The translations under genes and the position numbers were made by a program. A DNA stretch of 64,000 nucleotides from the NCBI GenBank assembly GCA_024682655.1, contig JAIKYZ010000108.1:41377-105376 (forward strand), written 5' to 3'. The stretch is from Treponema sp. (GTDB lineage: Bacteria > Spirochaetota > Spirochaetia > Treponematales > Treponemataceae). Of this stretch, positions 7,947 to 17,375 are shown one piece after another (within the stretch, counting starts at the first letter, position 1; each line of letters begins with the position of its first letter). The notes beneath the pieces are model-generated. The model searched no databases. It was not told where the DNA came from and saw only the letters and a list, made by a program, of their open reading frames with translations.

Positions 7947-7960
7947 TAGTTTTTTATGAT

Positions 7961-8893
7961 TTAATCCTGAAATAAAGCTGTAGATAAATACTTATCGCCA
8001 TTATCTGGAATGAGAACTACAATAGTTTTACCCGAATTATCTTCTTTTTGAGCTAAGTCTATTGCAACTTTTAGAGCTGCACCTGCTGAAATACCAACTA
8101 AAAATCCTTCTGTACGATTGAGAATCTTACCATACTTAAAAGAATCATCATCTTCGACTGTATGAACTTCATCGTAAATCTTTGTGTCAAGAACTTCTGG
8201 TATAAATCCAGCTCCAATTCCTTGAATTTTATGAGCTCCTGAAATTCCCTTGGAAAGAATTGGCGAACCTGCTGGTTCAACTGCTACTATTCTGATTTTT
8301 TTGTTTTTTGACTTTAAATATTGTCCTACCCCAGTCAAAGTTCCACCGGTTCCAACCCCAGCAACAAAATAATCTACTTTTCCATCTGTATCTTCCCAGA
8401 TTTCTGGCCCAGTACTTTCAAAATGGGCCTTTGGATTTGAAGGATTTACAAATTGACCTGCAATCCAACTGTTAGGTGTTTTTTTAGCAATTTCATCTGC
8501 TTTTTCAATAGCACCTTTCATACCTTTTGAACCTTCTGTAAGAACCAGGTCAGCTCCATAGGCTTTCATAATTTGTCTTCTTTCAACTGACATAGTCTCT
8601 GGCATTACAATTATTATTTTGTATCCACGGGCGGCTGCAACAGATGCCAATCCTATTCCTGTATTTCCAGAAGTTGGCTCAATGATTGTAGAACCTTCCT
8701 TTAATTTTCCTTCTTTTTCTGCATCATCAATCATTTTCTTTGCAATACGGTCTTTTGCACTGCCAGCCGGATTGAAATATTCCAATTTTGCTAAGATTTT
8801 AGCTTTAGTATTAAATTCTTTTTCTATATGAGTAAGTTCTAAAAGTGGAGTGTGTCCAATCAATTGATCAATTGAAGTATAGATTTTTGCCAT
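7961..8893 (-). CDS. cysK: Cysteine synthase A (O-acetylserine sulfhydrylase)
   Basis: This PLP enzyme makes cysteine from O-acetylserine and sulfide. The product is 310 residues, normal length. The PLP lysine is K47 in PAGSAKDR. The substrate-binding loop TSGNTG, the phosphate-binding GVGTGGT segment and a C-terminal ISAGAALKVA follow in the family order. The ATG follows AGAGGTC at about 8 nt. The usual helper serine acetyltransferase gene is not in this window. CysK rather than CysM or cystathionine beta-synthase is judged from length and motifs alone. Confidence 0.95.
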   Translation of the reverse strand: MAKIYTSIDQLIGHTPLLELTHIEKEFNTKAKILAKLEYFNPAGSAKDRIAKKMIDDAEKEGKLKEGSTIIEPTSGNTGIGLASVAAARGYKIIIVMPETMSVERRQIMKAYGADLVLTEGSKGMKGAIEKADEIAKKTPNSWIAGQFVNPSNPKAHFESTGPEIWEDTDGKVDYFVAGVGTGGTLTGVGQYLKSKNKKIRIVAVEPAGSPILSKGISGAHKIQGIGAGFIPEVLDTKIYDEVHTVEDDDSFKYGKILNRTEGFLVGISAGAALKVAIDLAQKEDNSGKTIVVLIPDNGDKYLSTALFQD

Positions 8894-8980
8894 AATTTGA
8901 CCTCTTTATATTAATAAAATTACATAAATTTTTATTTTTTAAATTTTATAATCCTTGATTTTGTAAGTGTCAATAAGAGT

Positions 8981-9300
8981 GGGGACAGACCCCTAAAGAT
9001 TTGATTAATTACATAGGGGGTTAGGGGTCTGTCCCCAGGGATTTCAATATATCCACTGATTTTTTTATTTTGGGGTCTGTCCCCACGCTTTGTATAGAAA
9101 AGCAATAAAAATTGAATTGCCTAACAGTCCATTTTAGTATTTTTTCTGAAGTTTTCTTATTTAAAGGGGACAGACCCCTAATTTAGCTAGGCGTTACGGG
9201 CTGGCGATTGAAGCCCGCTAGAAGGGGTAGCGGAAAACCGAAGGTTTGTAGCGAGGGGAAGGCTTTCACCTCTTATGTAAAAATCAAGGGGACAGACCCC
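8981..9300. repeat. Repeat-filled intergenic region: five GGGGACAGACCCC copies and one GGCGTTGCGGG element
   Basis: The gap between cysK and the outer-membrane gene (8894-9462) carries motif copies at 8981-8993, 9024-9036, 9072-9084, 9166-9178 and 9288-9300 in mixed orientation. A GGCGTTACGGG-family element lies at 9188-9272, flanked on both sides by motif copies. No gene is visible in this stretch. A short frame across 9187-9393 is translated repeat. Confidence 0.9.
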
Positions 9301-9462
9301 TACAAATTGACTTTCATTGACAATTGAAACTATAAAAATATAATTGTTTGTATAAATGTGAAGTTTTTTATTTAACATCAAAATTTTTTCCATAATTTAG
9401 CTATAAAAATGTACTTTTTTATGAAACTTTATCAAAATTTATAGATATAGAGAGGTTCTTCT

Positions 9463-11229
9463 ATGAAAAAATACAGTTTTGTGTTTATTTTTTTACTTTT
9501 TGTCAGTTCTATGTTTTATTCTCAAAATAACCAAAAGATTTGGAGCGTAGATTCAGAGGTTTACACTTATATGACCTATCTATATGTAAATGAAGGCCGC
9601 GCTCTTCCAAGTTCTACTGGTCCATGGTCGACCCAGGAATTAAAAAATATGCTCGGGGTATTCTGTGAAAAAAATAAAATTGATGGGGACAGACCCCTAG
9701 AAAGTGCGGAAGTCAAAAATGGTGGGGGCAGCCCCCTATTAAAAAACAAAAATAGTTACATTCTTTACGACAAAATCTATGAAATCCTTAATAAACCTTC
9801 CAGATTTTCGACAAAAGATAATTTCAATTTTTCATTGAACGGAAGCCTTAATCCAGAATTCTTTTTCCACACAAACTCTCAAGATTTTACACAAGAATCT
9901 GACTGGTACTATGATTTTGAAAAAAGAAATAGATTATTATTGCTCGAAGCTGAGGGATTTGCTGGTAATTATATTTACGGATATTCAAATCTTTCTTTAG
10001 GTTATACTTCAGGAACCGGAAATTCTGATTTAGAAACACAGATTTACGGTTCTAATTTCATGTCAAATATTCCTTACCTTCCCTTACAGGCAATTTCTTG
10101 TATAGATTTAAATTTTCCATTCCGTTCTTTCATGTCCGCCGGTAGTGAACATTGGAGTTTATCTGCTGGTAGAGATGTAATTCGATGGGGAAATGGTGAA
10201 AGCGGCAATCTTTTACTTGGTGGAAATGCCCTTTATGACAATAATCTGAGAATGTCTATATTTTACAATCAATTTAAATGGTCTTTTGTATCAATTTTCT
10301 ATCCACATTCTCAAGATTTAACTAATAGTGATCAAAATGATTCTGTGGAAGGAATAAAAATGTTCATGGCCCATCGTTTTGATTTCAGATTTTTCAAAGA
10401 TAGAATCAATCTAAGCATTGCCGAAGCTATGTTGTATCAAAACTTAGATGGAATACTGGATTTAAGATTTTATAACCCTCTTGGTCTTTGGCATAACTAC
10501 TATATTCGTGGAAATTCAAACTCAATTCTTGATTTTACTATTGATTATACAATTATTGATGGCCTTAACCTTTATGGAGAATGGATTATAGATGAAATGG
10601 TAGGTCCTGGAGAACCAAAAGGAAAAAATGGGGAGGGATGGAGACCTGGAAAAAGCGGATATTTACTTGGGGTAAAATACATAAATCCTCTTAAAACAGG
10701 TGTTTTTAAAATCTCTATTGAAGGAGTTTATACTGATCCATGCCTTTATCTAAGAGAAGCATACGATTCTTCAACTGGAACACAAGGTCTCAGTTTTTAC
10801 GGACATGTAAGGGAATTTGATAATAATACAGGAATCAATTACATCAAAAATTGTATAGGTTATGTATACGGTGGTGATTGCATTGTAGGTAATTTAAAAG
10901 CAACATACCAATCCTGGAAAAAATGGTCTTCCACAGCAGAAATTTTCTATATGGCTCATGGAATTATGGTCAATGAGTTAAATTATGACTGGAGTGTAAA
11001 AGAACCGGTCCTTGCTCCAAGTACACAAGATCCAACAATTAACCCTTCCAATGAAGACGGGGAAGTAGAATCTATCCTAAGACTTTCACTCTCTGGTGAT
11101 TACCAAATCCTAAAAAATCTAAATATTTACGGTGGTTTGGACAATTATTTCATTTGGAATAAAGATAATGTAGAAACTTCGATGCTATATGACTTCCAAT
11201 TGTACTCGGGAGTTGTTTTTACTTTTTAG
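9463..11229 (+). CDS. Outer-membrane beta-barrel protein, possibly Wzi-like capsule assembly
   Basis: The 588-residue protein starts with a signal peptide (hydrophobic residues 5-20, MKKYSFVFIFLLFVSS) and ends in aromatic VVFTF, typical of outer-membrane barrels. Alternating amphipathic strands run through the body. The stretch LSAGRDVIRWGNGESGNLLL recalls the capsule-assembly Wzi family, but this is recognition by eye. Residues 73-92 (DGDRPL and GGGSPL) are repeat-derived: motif copy at 9685-9697 and a degenerate copy near 9724. The start follows GAGAGGTTCTTCT. It is followed by repeats and the RAYT gene. Confidence 0.65.
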   Translation: MKKYSFVFIFLLFVSSMFYSQNNQKIWSVDSEVYTYMTYLYVNEGRALPSSTGPWSTQELKNMLGVFCEKNKIDGDRPLESAEVKNGGGSPLLKNKNSYILYDKIYEILNKPSRFSTKDNFNFSLNGSLNPEFFFHTNSQDFTQESDWYYDFEKRNRLLLLEAEGFAGNYIYGYSNLSLGYTSGTGNSDLETQIYGSNFMSNIPYLPLQAISCIDLNFPFRSFMSAGSEHWSLSAGRDVIRWGNGESGNLLLGGNALYDNNLRMSIFYNQFKWSFVSIFYPHSQDLTNSDQNDSVEGIKMFMAHRFDFRFFKDRINLSIAEAMLYQNLDGILDLRFYNPLGLWHNYYIRGNSNSILDFTIDYTIIDGLNLYGEWIIDEMVGPGEPKGKNGEGWRPGKSGYLLGVKYINPLKTGVFKISIEGVYTDPCLYLREAYDSSTGTQGLSFYGHVREFDNNTGINYIKNCIGYVYGGDCIVGNLKATYQSWKKWSSTAEIFYMAHGIMVNELNYDWSVKEPVLAPSTQDPTINPSNEDGEVESILRLSLSGDYQILKNLNIYGGLDNYFIWNKDNVETSMLYDFQLYSGVVFTF

Positions 11230-11240
11230 ATAATTTTGAT

Positions 11241-11336
11241 GGGGACAGACCCCTCTAATTAAAACCACAGAGCACTCTAAGGGAACTGTCCCCATCAAAT
11301 GATTATAATAATTTAAAAAAATAAGGGGACAGACCC
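11241..11336. repeat. GGGGACAGACCCC copies directly upstream of the RAYT gene
   Basis: Intact copies lie at 11241-11253 and 11324-11336, with a degenerate GGGAACTGTCCCC at 11281. The last ends about 44 bp before the transposase start, the arrangement expected when a RAYT is flanked by its own REP-like elements. Confidence 0.9.
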
Positions 11337-11380
11337 CAAAAATTGACAAAAATGTAACAATCAAATCAATAATATAATAT

Positions 11381-12127
11381 ATGAGAGAAAAACGAAAACG
11401 AGGCGAAAGTGGTATTTACCATATAATTTTAAGGGGAAATAATCAGCAAAACCTTTTTTATGATGATGAAGACAGATATTTTTTCCTGAATAGAATCAAA
11501 AAATATAGTCAAAATTTGGGAATAGATATTTATGCCTATTGTTTAATGGGAAATCATGTTCACATTCTAATCGGGAAAGGAAATGATTTTATGTCTCTTT
11601 TTGTAAAAAAACTGGCATGTTCATATGTTTACTATTTTAATCACAAATACGAAAGAACGGGCCACTTATTTCAAGGCAGATATAAAAGCGAGCCTGTTGA
11701 TTCTGAGGAATATTTTAAGGTTGTTTACAGATATATTATTCAAAATCCCGAAAAAGCCGGAATATGTGCGTGGTTTAAATATCAGTGGAGCTCTAAACAA
11801 TCTATAAACCATGATATAAATTATGTAAAAATCTCGTTTGTATTTGATATTTTCAATGGTAAAAATAATTTAATAAAGTTTTTATATGAAGAAAATGATG
11901 ATTTATGTATGGAATACAATTCCGTAGGATTAGACAAATTAAAAAATGATGAATTAAAAACAATATTCATAAAACGGATTTTCGAAGTATCAAACATTTT
12001 TGAAATTAATCATTTACCGCTTGAAAAAATTCAAGATCGTTTAAAGTTATTAAAAAATAGTGGTATAAAAGAAAATCAAATAGCTCGTTTAACAGGTATT
12101 TCAAGAAAAATTATAAAAAACGCTTAA
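11381..12127 (+). CDS. REP-associated tyrosine transposase (Y1/HUH family)
   Basis: The 248-residue protein has the Y1 HUH fold signature. GIYHIILRGNN lies near the N-terminus, the metal-binding HUH pair is H59 and H61 in GNHVHIL, and the nucleophile region VYRYIIQNPEKAG follows (Tyr118 or Tyr116). Residues 150-248 are an extension ending in a helix-turn-helix-like segment, IARLTGISRKIIK. RAYT proteins are domesticated single-strand transposases tied to dispersed REP hairpins. Here the gene is surrounded by GGGGACAGACCCC copies and has no terminal inverted repeats of its own. It appears intact. Its action on these repeats is inference. Confidence 0.88.
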   Translation: MREKRKRGESGIYHIILRGNNQQNLFYDDEDRYFFLNRIKKYSQNLGIDIYAYCLMGNHVHILIGKGNDFMSLFVKKLACSYVYYFNHKYERTGHLFQGRYKSEPVDSEEYFKVVYRYIIQNPEKAGICAWFKYQWSSKQSINHDINYVKISFVFDIFNGKNNLIKFLYEENDDLCMEYNSVGLDKLKNDELKTIFIKRIFEVSNIFEINHLPLEKIQDRLKLLKNSGIKENQIARLTGISRKIIKNA

Positions 12128-12269
12128 CTACCAATAAAATTTTCACTTAACCTTCAAATTCAATCACTTTATTCTATTTATAAGCCACAAAATTTTATTC
12201 CAGCACGTAAAAGTTTTAACTTATTTTGAAACTCCACAAAAAATCTAACTAGGGAAACAAAAAAATAAA

Positions 12270-12354
12270 GGGGACTGTCCCCACAAATCCGTCCCCACAA
12301 ATCCCCCAAACCAAAAATCCCCCATCACATCAAAACTTGTGGGGACAGACCCCT
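12270..12354. repeat. Degenerate and intact GGGGACAGACCCC copies downstream of the RAYT gene
   Basis: The 312-bp gap 12128-12439 contains a degenerate palindrome GGGGACTGTCCCC near 12271, a half copy CGTCCCC just after it, and an intact copy at 12342-12354. The rest of the gap is AT-rich and holds the mnmA upstream region with a possible -10 TATAAC. No gene is seen. Confidence 0.85.
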
Positions 12355-12439
12355 CGCCCCCTCCCTTGACCCATCCCAATAAATCAATTACCCTAAAACC
12401 ATAAAATCTTCTATAACGAATTTAGAAAAGGATCCTACT

Positions 12440-13603
12440 TTGAAATATATTCCACAGCCACTTCCACCAGCAGGCTCAACCGTTGTTGTTGGACTTTCTG
12501 GGGGCGTCGATTCTACATTAACAGCTCTTCTCTTAAAACAAAAAGGATGTAAAGTTATCGGTGTTACGATGTCTTTATGGGATGGCCATCTCAAAAATTT
12601 TGAGGAAGTTGCATTTCAGGAAGCCTGTTACGGCCCTAAAGAAATTGAAAACATAAAAGAATGTGAATTATTTTGCAAGCAGGAAAACATTGAATACCAT
12701 GTAATTGACGTCAGCAAAGAATACAATGAACAGGTTCTGGACTATTTCACAAATGAATATCGATCCGGAAAAACCCCAAATCCCTGTATTCGCTGCAATC
12801 GATTTGTAAAATTCGGAGCTCTTTTAGAGGGACTTAAAAAAATAAATATTGAGTATGATTATTTCTGCACTGGCCATTACGCAATGATTGTCCGCCCGGA
12901 AAATGGACTGTGGGGAAGTGAATCAAACCCCTGTATGATAGCCTGTGCCCTTGATGATAAAAAAGATCAAACTTATTTTCTTTGCCGTCTTCCTTCTGAA
13001 ATTTTGGAAAAAGTAAGATTTCCTCTTGCAAATGTTCACAAAAGCGAAGTTTTTGAATTAGCCCGCAAATATAATCTTCAGGCCGCCACTCGCAAAGAAA
13101 GCCAGGATTTTATCGACATGAAATATTTTGATGTTTTATTCGCCGATAAAGAATCAATTCCCGGAGATTTTGTAGACATCAATGGAAAAGTTTTAGGAAA
13201 ACACAAAGGTATAGAACATTACACTATCGGTCAACGCCGGGGCTTGGGTGTTTCTGGTCCAATTCCTTATTACGTCAAAAAAATTGATGCCAAAAATAAT
13301 CAAATCGTTCTCGCAGAAAAATCCCTATTAAATTCCACCAGCCTGATTGCCGATGATTTTGTCTGGCCAGGAAATATAGAACCAAACGAAACTTTTGAAG
13401 CCTTTGTAAAAATAAGACTTAGAAGTAAAACAGAACTCGGAACTATCGAAAAATACCTTCCATCCCCAGACGATGATACAGAATACAAAGGTCAACCTTG
13501 GAAAATTACATTCAACGAAGGCCTATATGCCGTAACCCCCGGTCAATCTGTAGTTTTGTACAAAGATAACGTAATTATAGGTGGAGGAATTATCTTAAGA
13601 TAA
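12440..13603 (+). CDS. mnmA: tRNA-specific 2-thiouridylase, CxxC variant
   Basis: The 387-residue PP-loop enzyme should thiolate U34 of tRNA. The ATP loop is SGGVDS (20-25), followed by GTGHY-like CTGHYAMI and GQRRGLG. Two positions differ from canonical MnmA: the usual PDxxCN reads PCIRCN (C116, C119), and the segment that normally carries the persulfide cysteine (GICF) reads ESQDFID (220-226) with no cysteine. C63 in ACYGP is a possible third ligand. This resembles iron-sulfur-dependent thiolases more than the E. coli enzyme, which is inference. The start is TTG with AAAAGGAT upstream. No partner gene is adjacent. Confidence 0.85.
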   Translation: MKYIPQPLPPAGSTVVVGLSGGVDSTLTALLLKQKGCKVIGVTMSLWDGHLKNFEEVAFQEACYGPKEIENIKECELFCKQENIEYHVIDVSKEYNEQVLDYFTNEYRSGKTPNPCIRCNRFVKFGALLEGLKKINIEYDYFCTGHYAMIVRPENGLWGSESNPCMIACALDDKKDQTYFLCRLPSEILEKVRFPLANVHKSEVFELARKYNLQAATRKESQDFIDMKYFDVLFADKESIPGDFVDINGKVLGKHKGIEHYTIGQRRGLGVSGPIPYYVKKIDAKNNQIVLAEKSLLNSTSLIADDFVWPGNIEPNETFEAFVKIRLRSKTELGTIEKYLPSPDDDTEYKGQPWKITFNEGLYAVTPGQSVVLYKDNVIIGGGIILR

Positions 13604-13659
13604 ATAATTCTAACAATAAATTATAGTTTTCTTTTATTGCTTACCTTATAATTATAATA

Positions 13660-15831
13660 ATGTCAGCAAGTGCAAAAAAAAATGCCATAATTATAGGTTC
13701 CACCTCTTGTATTTTTATACTATTAGAATTTTTCATCATTAAATTCATTGTCCCAAACGAAACCCCAAGAGAAATTTTTAAGAACTTATTACTAGCACTT
13801 TTTACAATCGGCAGTGGTATCTTTTGTGCTTTTTATTATGCTGAAAATAAATATTCAAAACCAATAATCTATTTTCTCTACTGCCTTGGACTTTCCATCT
13901 TCAATTTTTATTTTGAAATTCCTAAATCAGAAATAGTTGTAAATATCAGCTCTGTTCTTTTCGATGTTTTTGGAACTCTGACAATTTTCACCTTTTTTAT
14001 TTTCATTTCCAGAAGTTTCCACGGTAATCGAAAATTTTCTTTTATTAAAAGGATTTCATTAATATCCTGTGTAGCAACTGCAGAAATCACCTTGCTAAAA
14101 TATTTTCTTATCAGTTTAAAACCAGGTTTTACAATCTTGCATAATCCCCTGTTCTACCTTGTTCACCTTATGATTATTCTTGCTGGCCTGACCCTTATTG
14201 TTCTTTCAATCTACCTTTTGGCATCAGCTTCAAGACAGGCTACAATGCTTTTAAGATATCTTAGTATGGGAATTTTTTATTCCCTTTTTACACTTTTTGC
14301 TTATAATATAAAAAATCTTATAATGCATATTCCTTTAATGCACTTTTCTACATCTGAATTCAATTCGATTGCAGTTACTTTTTTATATCTTCCAATAATT
14401 CAGATTGCTTCTGTTTTCCAATATAGAAGTGAAAAGATAAATTATTTAATTCGAAGACTGTTAATTGGTCTTGGATTTTCAAGTTCAATTGCAGTTACTT
14501 TATCAATTCTATATAAAACAAATTCTATGGGTGGATTTAAAAACTTATCTGCAATTGTAGCAATGGTTTCTCCAATATATTTCTACCTTGTAAAAACTAC
14601 AGTAAATACCTTTTTGACTTTGGAATCCAGAACTATTAAAACAGACTTACAGACTTTTAAACAGGAACTCGAAAAAATTTCCGATTCAAAAGATGCCTAT
14701 TTATTGACTGCCACAAGAATCACAAAACTTCTTCATTGCAGATACATTTTTTTCTATATAAAACAGGAAGGTGATAACTATCAAATTCCATATTCAACTG
14801 CAGATAAGCATATAGCCGCACGGCAGATAAAAGAAAGTGACAAAAATAAAATAAAAAAGGAAATTCAAACTTTTGAAGATAACACTTTCGCCTATGCCTA
14901 CTATCAGGATAAAAATCCATTTTTCAAGATATTTATTGGGCAAAAATATAATTCAGATGAATATCTCCCTAGTGAAATGACTTTGGTTGCACGTTATGGT
15001 CACATTCTTGTAGAAAATTTACTTCAAAAATACAGTAGGCAACTTACAACAGAACTTCAAACAATTTCAAGACATTCAAAACAGGTCGACAAGGAATTAT
15101 TACTTGCCTCTTATGTTCAACAGAGTTTCTATCCACAGAATTATGAAAAACCGGATGGCTGGGAATTGAATTGTTATTTTAAGGCAATGTCAGGAGTTTC
15201 CGGAGACCTTTATGATTTCTTCCTCAGAGATAAAAAATTAGACGGTCTAGCCATTTTTGATGTTTCGGGCCATGGTATCGGTTCTGCTCTGGTTGCCATG
15301 CTTGTCCACAATATTATTCATCAGGAATTCTATTTAAATAAAGACAAAAAGATAAAAGACGTATTAAAAATCATAGATAAACGTTTTAAAAGTGAAAAGA
15401 ACAATATCGAAAACTTTATGACTGGTATTCTTATCAGAATTGAGGGTAACAAAATACAACTTGTAAACGGTGCCCATCCAGATCCTATTATTTATAGAAA
15501 AAATGAAGATAAACTTTATTTTCTCAATCAGATTTTTGAAATTCCAAGAAGTAATATTATTGGTTTTGATGGAATTGAGCCAAAATTCACCGAGATAAAT
15601 ATGGAATTAGCTCCTGGTGATGAATTAATTTTATACACTGATGGAATTTATGAATCTATAAATCAAGAAAGAAAACAATATGGCCGCCAGAGATTAATGG
15701 AAACTATCCACAAAAACATAAACCTCTCTATCGAAGAACAAAGCAAATCACTTATTGATGATTTAAATACTTTTGTTGGTGATACAGAGGCCTACGACGA
15801 CGTGACTGTAATTTTTCTTAGAAAAGAATAA
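13660..15831 (+). CDS. Membrane-anchored SpoIIE/PP2C-type serine phosphatase
   Basis: The 723-residue protein has about nine hydrophobic helices in residues 10-340. A linker and possible GAF-like region (350-460) follow, then a SpoIIE phosphatase domain (about 470-723). Metal-binding motifs seen are GVSGDLYDFF, FDVSGHGIGSA, NGAHPDP, LYTDGIYES and YDDVTVIFL. It probably dephosphorylates an anti-anti-sigma or similar regulator in response to a membrane signal; no partner gene is adjacent. A TATAAT (13647-13652) ends 7 nt before the ATG and there is no SD, so the mRNA may be leaderless. It converges on purF with 2 nt between the stops. Confidence 0.88.
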   Translation: MSASAKKNAIIIGSTSCIFILLEFFIIKFIVPNETPREIFKNLLLALFTIGSGIFCAFYYAENKYSKPIIYFLYCLGLSIFNFYFEIPKSEIVVNISSVLFDVFGTLTIFTFFIFISRSFHGNRKFSFIKRISLISCVATAEITLLKYFLISLKPGFTILHNPLFYLVHLMIILAGLTLIVLSIYLLASASRQATMLLRYLSMGIFYSLFTLFAYNIKNLIMHIPLMHFSTSEFNSIAVTFLYLPIIQIASVFQYRSEKINYLIRRLLIGLGFSSSIAVTLSILYKTNSMGGFKNLSAIVAMVSPIYFYLVKTTVNTFLTLESRTIKTDLQTFKQELEKISDSKDAYLLTATRITKLLHCRYIFFYIKQEGDNYQIPYSTADKHIAARQIKESDKNKIKKEIQTFEDNTFAYAYYQDKNPFFKIFIGQKYNSDEYLPSEMTLVARYGHILVENLLQKYSRQLTTELQTISRHSKQVDKELLLASYVQQSFYPQNYEKPDGWELNCYFKAMSGVSGDLYDFFLRDKKLDGLAIFDVSGHGIGSALVAMLVHNIIHQEFYLNKDKKIKDVLKIIDKRFKSEKNNIENFMTGILIRIEGNKIQLVNGAHPDPIIYRKNEDKLYFLNQIFEIPRSNIIGFDGIEPKFTEINMELAPGDELILYTDGIYESINQERKQYGRQRLMETIHKNINLSIEEQSKSLIDDLNTFVGDTEAYDDVTVIFLRKE

Positions 15832-15833
15832 TT

Positions 15834-17213
15834 TTACTTACTTCCAGCAACAGGATAAACACCACTAAAACAGCCCTGGCAGAATCCAGTTTTTCCTTCT
15901 GGTGATTCCTGAATTGAAGAATTTAGCGCATCTAGCATTCCTTTTAAACTGATAAAGGCAAGACTGTCTGCACCAATTTCAGCACGGATTTCTTCTACTT
16001 CATGATTACTAGAAATCAACTCACTTTTACTTGGTGTATCAATTCCCAGATAACATGGGAATTTTACAGGTGGAGAAGAAACTCTAAAGTGAACTTCTTT
16101 TGCACCTGCACGTTTTAATATCTGAACTAAACGACGACTTGTTGTACCTCTAACAATTGAATCATCAATTACAACAACTCTCTTATCTTTTAGATCACTG
16201 GAAATTGCATTCAACTTAACAAAAACCATATTTTCACGTTCTTCTTGAGTTGGAGCAATAAAAGTTCTTCCAATATATTTATTTTTGATAATTCCAGTTA
16301 CATAAGGAATACCAGTAGCTTTAGCATACCCCATGGCAGCACCAATTCCACTATCTGGAACACCAATTACAACATCAGCATCAACAGCAGATTCTTTTGC
16401 AAGAACTTCACCCATTTTGTAGCGGGCATTTTGAACTGGAATACCATCAATCACAGAATCCGGACGGGCAAAATAAACATATTCAAAAATACAAGTCTGT
16501 TTATTAGTCTTTTCACCAAAATTAATTGATTTAAGTCCATCTTTATTAATAATTATGATTTCCCCTGGAGCAACATCACGAATGATTTCGCCATTTACAG
16601 AATCAATTGCACAAGATTCAGAGGCAAGAATAAATCCATCGCCTACTTTTCCCAAAATTAAAGGACGAATACCATTAGGATCCCTTACACCAATTAAGGT
16701 ATCTTCAGTTATAATACAAAGTGCATATGAACCTTTTATCAACTGAATTGTATTTACCAGAGCAGTTTCCATGCCCTTTTTATAATTTCTTGCAATTAAT
16801 TTTAGAATAACCTCAGTATCACTTGTAGATGAAAAAGTATTTCCTGAATCTTCCAGCATTTCTCTAAGAGGTTCATAATTTACAAGCTGACCATTATGAG
16901 CTAATGCAATTGTACCAAGTTTAAATGTATTTAAAAAAGGCTGTGCATTTTCAATTGTACGTCCACCTGCAGTAGCGTAGCGGACATGTCCTACAGAAAT
17001 TGAACCCTTAAGATTTTCAAAATGCCCCTGCTGAAAAATATCTCCAACCAGGCCCATGTCTTTATGTAAATTGATTGTCTGGCCATTACTAACTGCTATA
17101 CCTGCACTTTCCTGACCTCGATGCTGTAAAGAAACCAATGCAAAGTAAGTCAGTGAAGCTGCATTTTCAGCGCCATAAATACCAACAACACCACATTCAT
17201 CACGTAAGCCCAT
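15834..17213 (-). CDS. purF: Amidophosphoribosyltransferase, iron-sulfur class
   Basis: This enzyme catalyses the first committed step of purine synthesis, PRPP plus glutamine to phosphoribosylamine. From the ATG at 17213 the product is 459 residues with MGLRDEC, so the glutaminase nucleophile would be C7 after removal of a short propeptide. Four cysteines match the 4Fe-4S ligands of the Bacillus-type enzyme: C241 (CIFEYVYF), C387 (PCYLGIDT), C445 and C448 (FCQGCFSG). The PRPP loop is VVIDDSIVRGTTS. The longer frame starting at 17246 is rejected because GGAG lies 8 nt before 17213. The 5' region has a long hairpin (17250-17298). Confidence 0.96.
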   Translation of the reverse strand: MGLRDECGVVGIYGAENAASLTYFALVSLQHRGQESAGIAVSNGQTINLHKDMGLVGDIFQQGHFENLKGSISVGHVRYATAGGRTIENAQPFLNTFKLGTIALAHNGQLVNYEPLREMLEDSGNTFSSTSDTEVILKLIARNYKKGMETALVNTIQLIKGSYALCIITEDTLIGVRDPNGIRPLILGKVGDGFILASESCAIDSVNGEIIRDVAPGEIIIINKDGLKSINFGEKTNKQTCIFEYVYFARPDSVIDGIPVQNARYKMGEVLAKESAVDADVVIGVPDSGIGAAMGYAKATGIPYVTGIIKNKYIGRTFIAPTQEERENMVFVKLNAISSDLKDKRVVVIDDSIVRGTTSRRLVQILKRAGAKEVHFRVSSPPVKFPCYLGIDTPSKSELISSNHEVEEIRAEIGADSLAFISLKGMLDALNSSIQESPEGKTGFCQGCFSGVYPVAGSK

Positions 17214-17249
17214 ATAAAAACTCCAGAGTTTTATTAGTAAAAACAAGAA

Positions 17250-17298
17250 GGTCGCAGATAAAAAGGCATAGTAATTTTATACATCCTTATCTGCGACC
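17250..17298 (-). promoter_or_regulatory. Hairpin in the purF 5' region
   Basis: A perfect 12-bp inverted repeat, GGTCGCAGATAA (17250-17261) and TTATCTGCGACC (17287-17298), encloses 25 nt. On the minus strand it is followed by TTCTTGTTTTT, so it could be an attenuating terminator ahead of purF. A possible promoter lies upstream of it (TTCTCA 17347-17342, 17 bp, TATATT 17324-17319). I could not match the loop to a known purine riboswitch. Confidence 0.55.
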
Positions 17299-17375
17299 TC
17301 CCGTCAACTGATGTTAGTAATATAGCGTTTTTTTACAATTTTGAGAAGTAATATACAAATAGAAGTGTGTTATAT

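Noticed and set aside
9187..9393. Minus-strand open frame in the cysK downstream gap
   Set aside because: Most of it is the GGCGTTACGGG repeat and flanking motif copies.
11381..12127. Complete insertion sequence around the transposase
   Set aside because: No terminal inverted repeats, target duplication or left-end/right-end hairpin pair was seen. RAYT genes are normally single-copy and not self-mobile.
16245..16529. Plus-strand open frame inside purF and similar antisense frames in addA, pyrKD and glpA
   Set aside because: The frames oppose strongly supported genes, have skewed composition and lack ribosome-binding sites.
17214..17246. Longer purF start
   Set aside because: PurF needs its nucleophile cysteine close to the N-terminus. 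The ATG at 17213 has GGAG upstream and puts the cysteine at position 7.
17250..17298. Guanine/adenine riboswitch in the purF leader
   Set aside because: The conserved junction and loop sequences of the purine aptamer are not present; only a simple long hairpin is seen.
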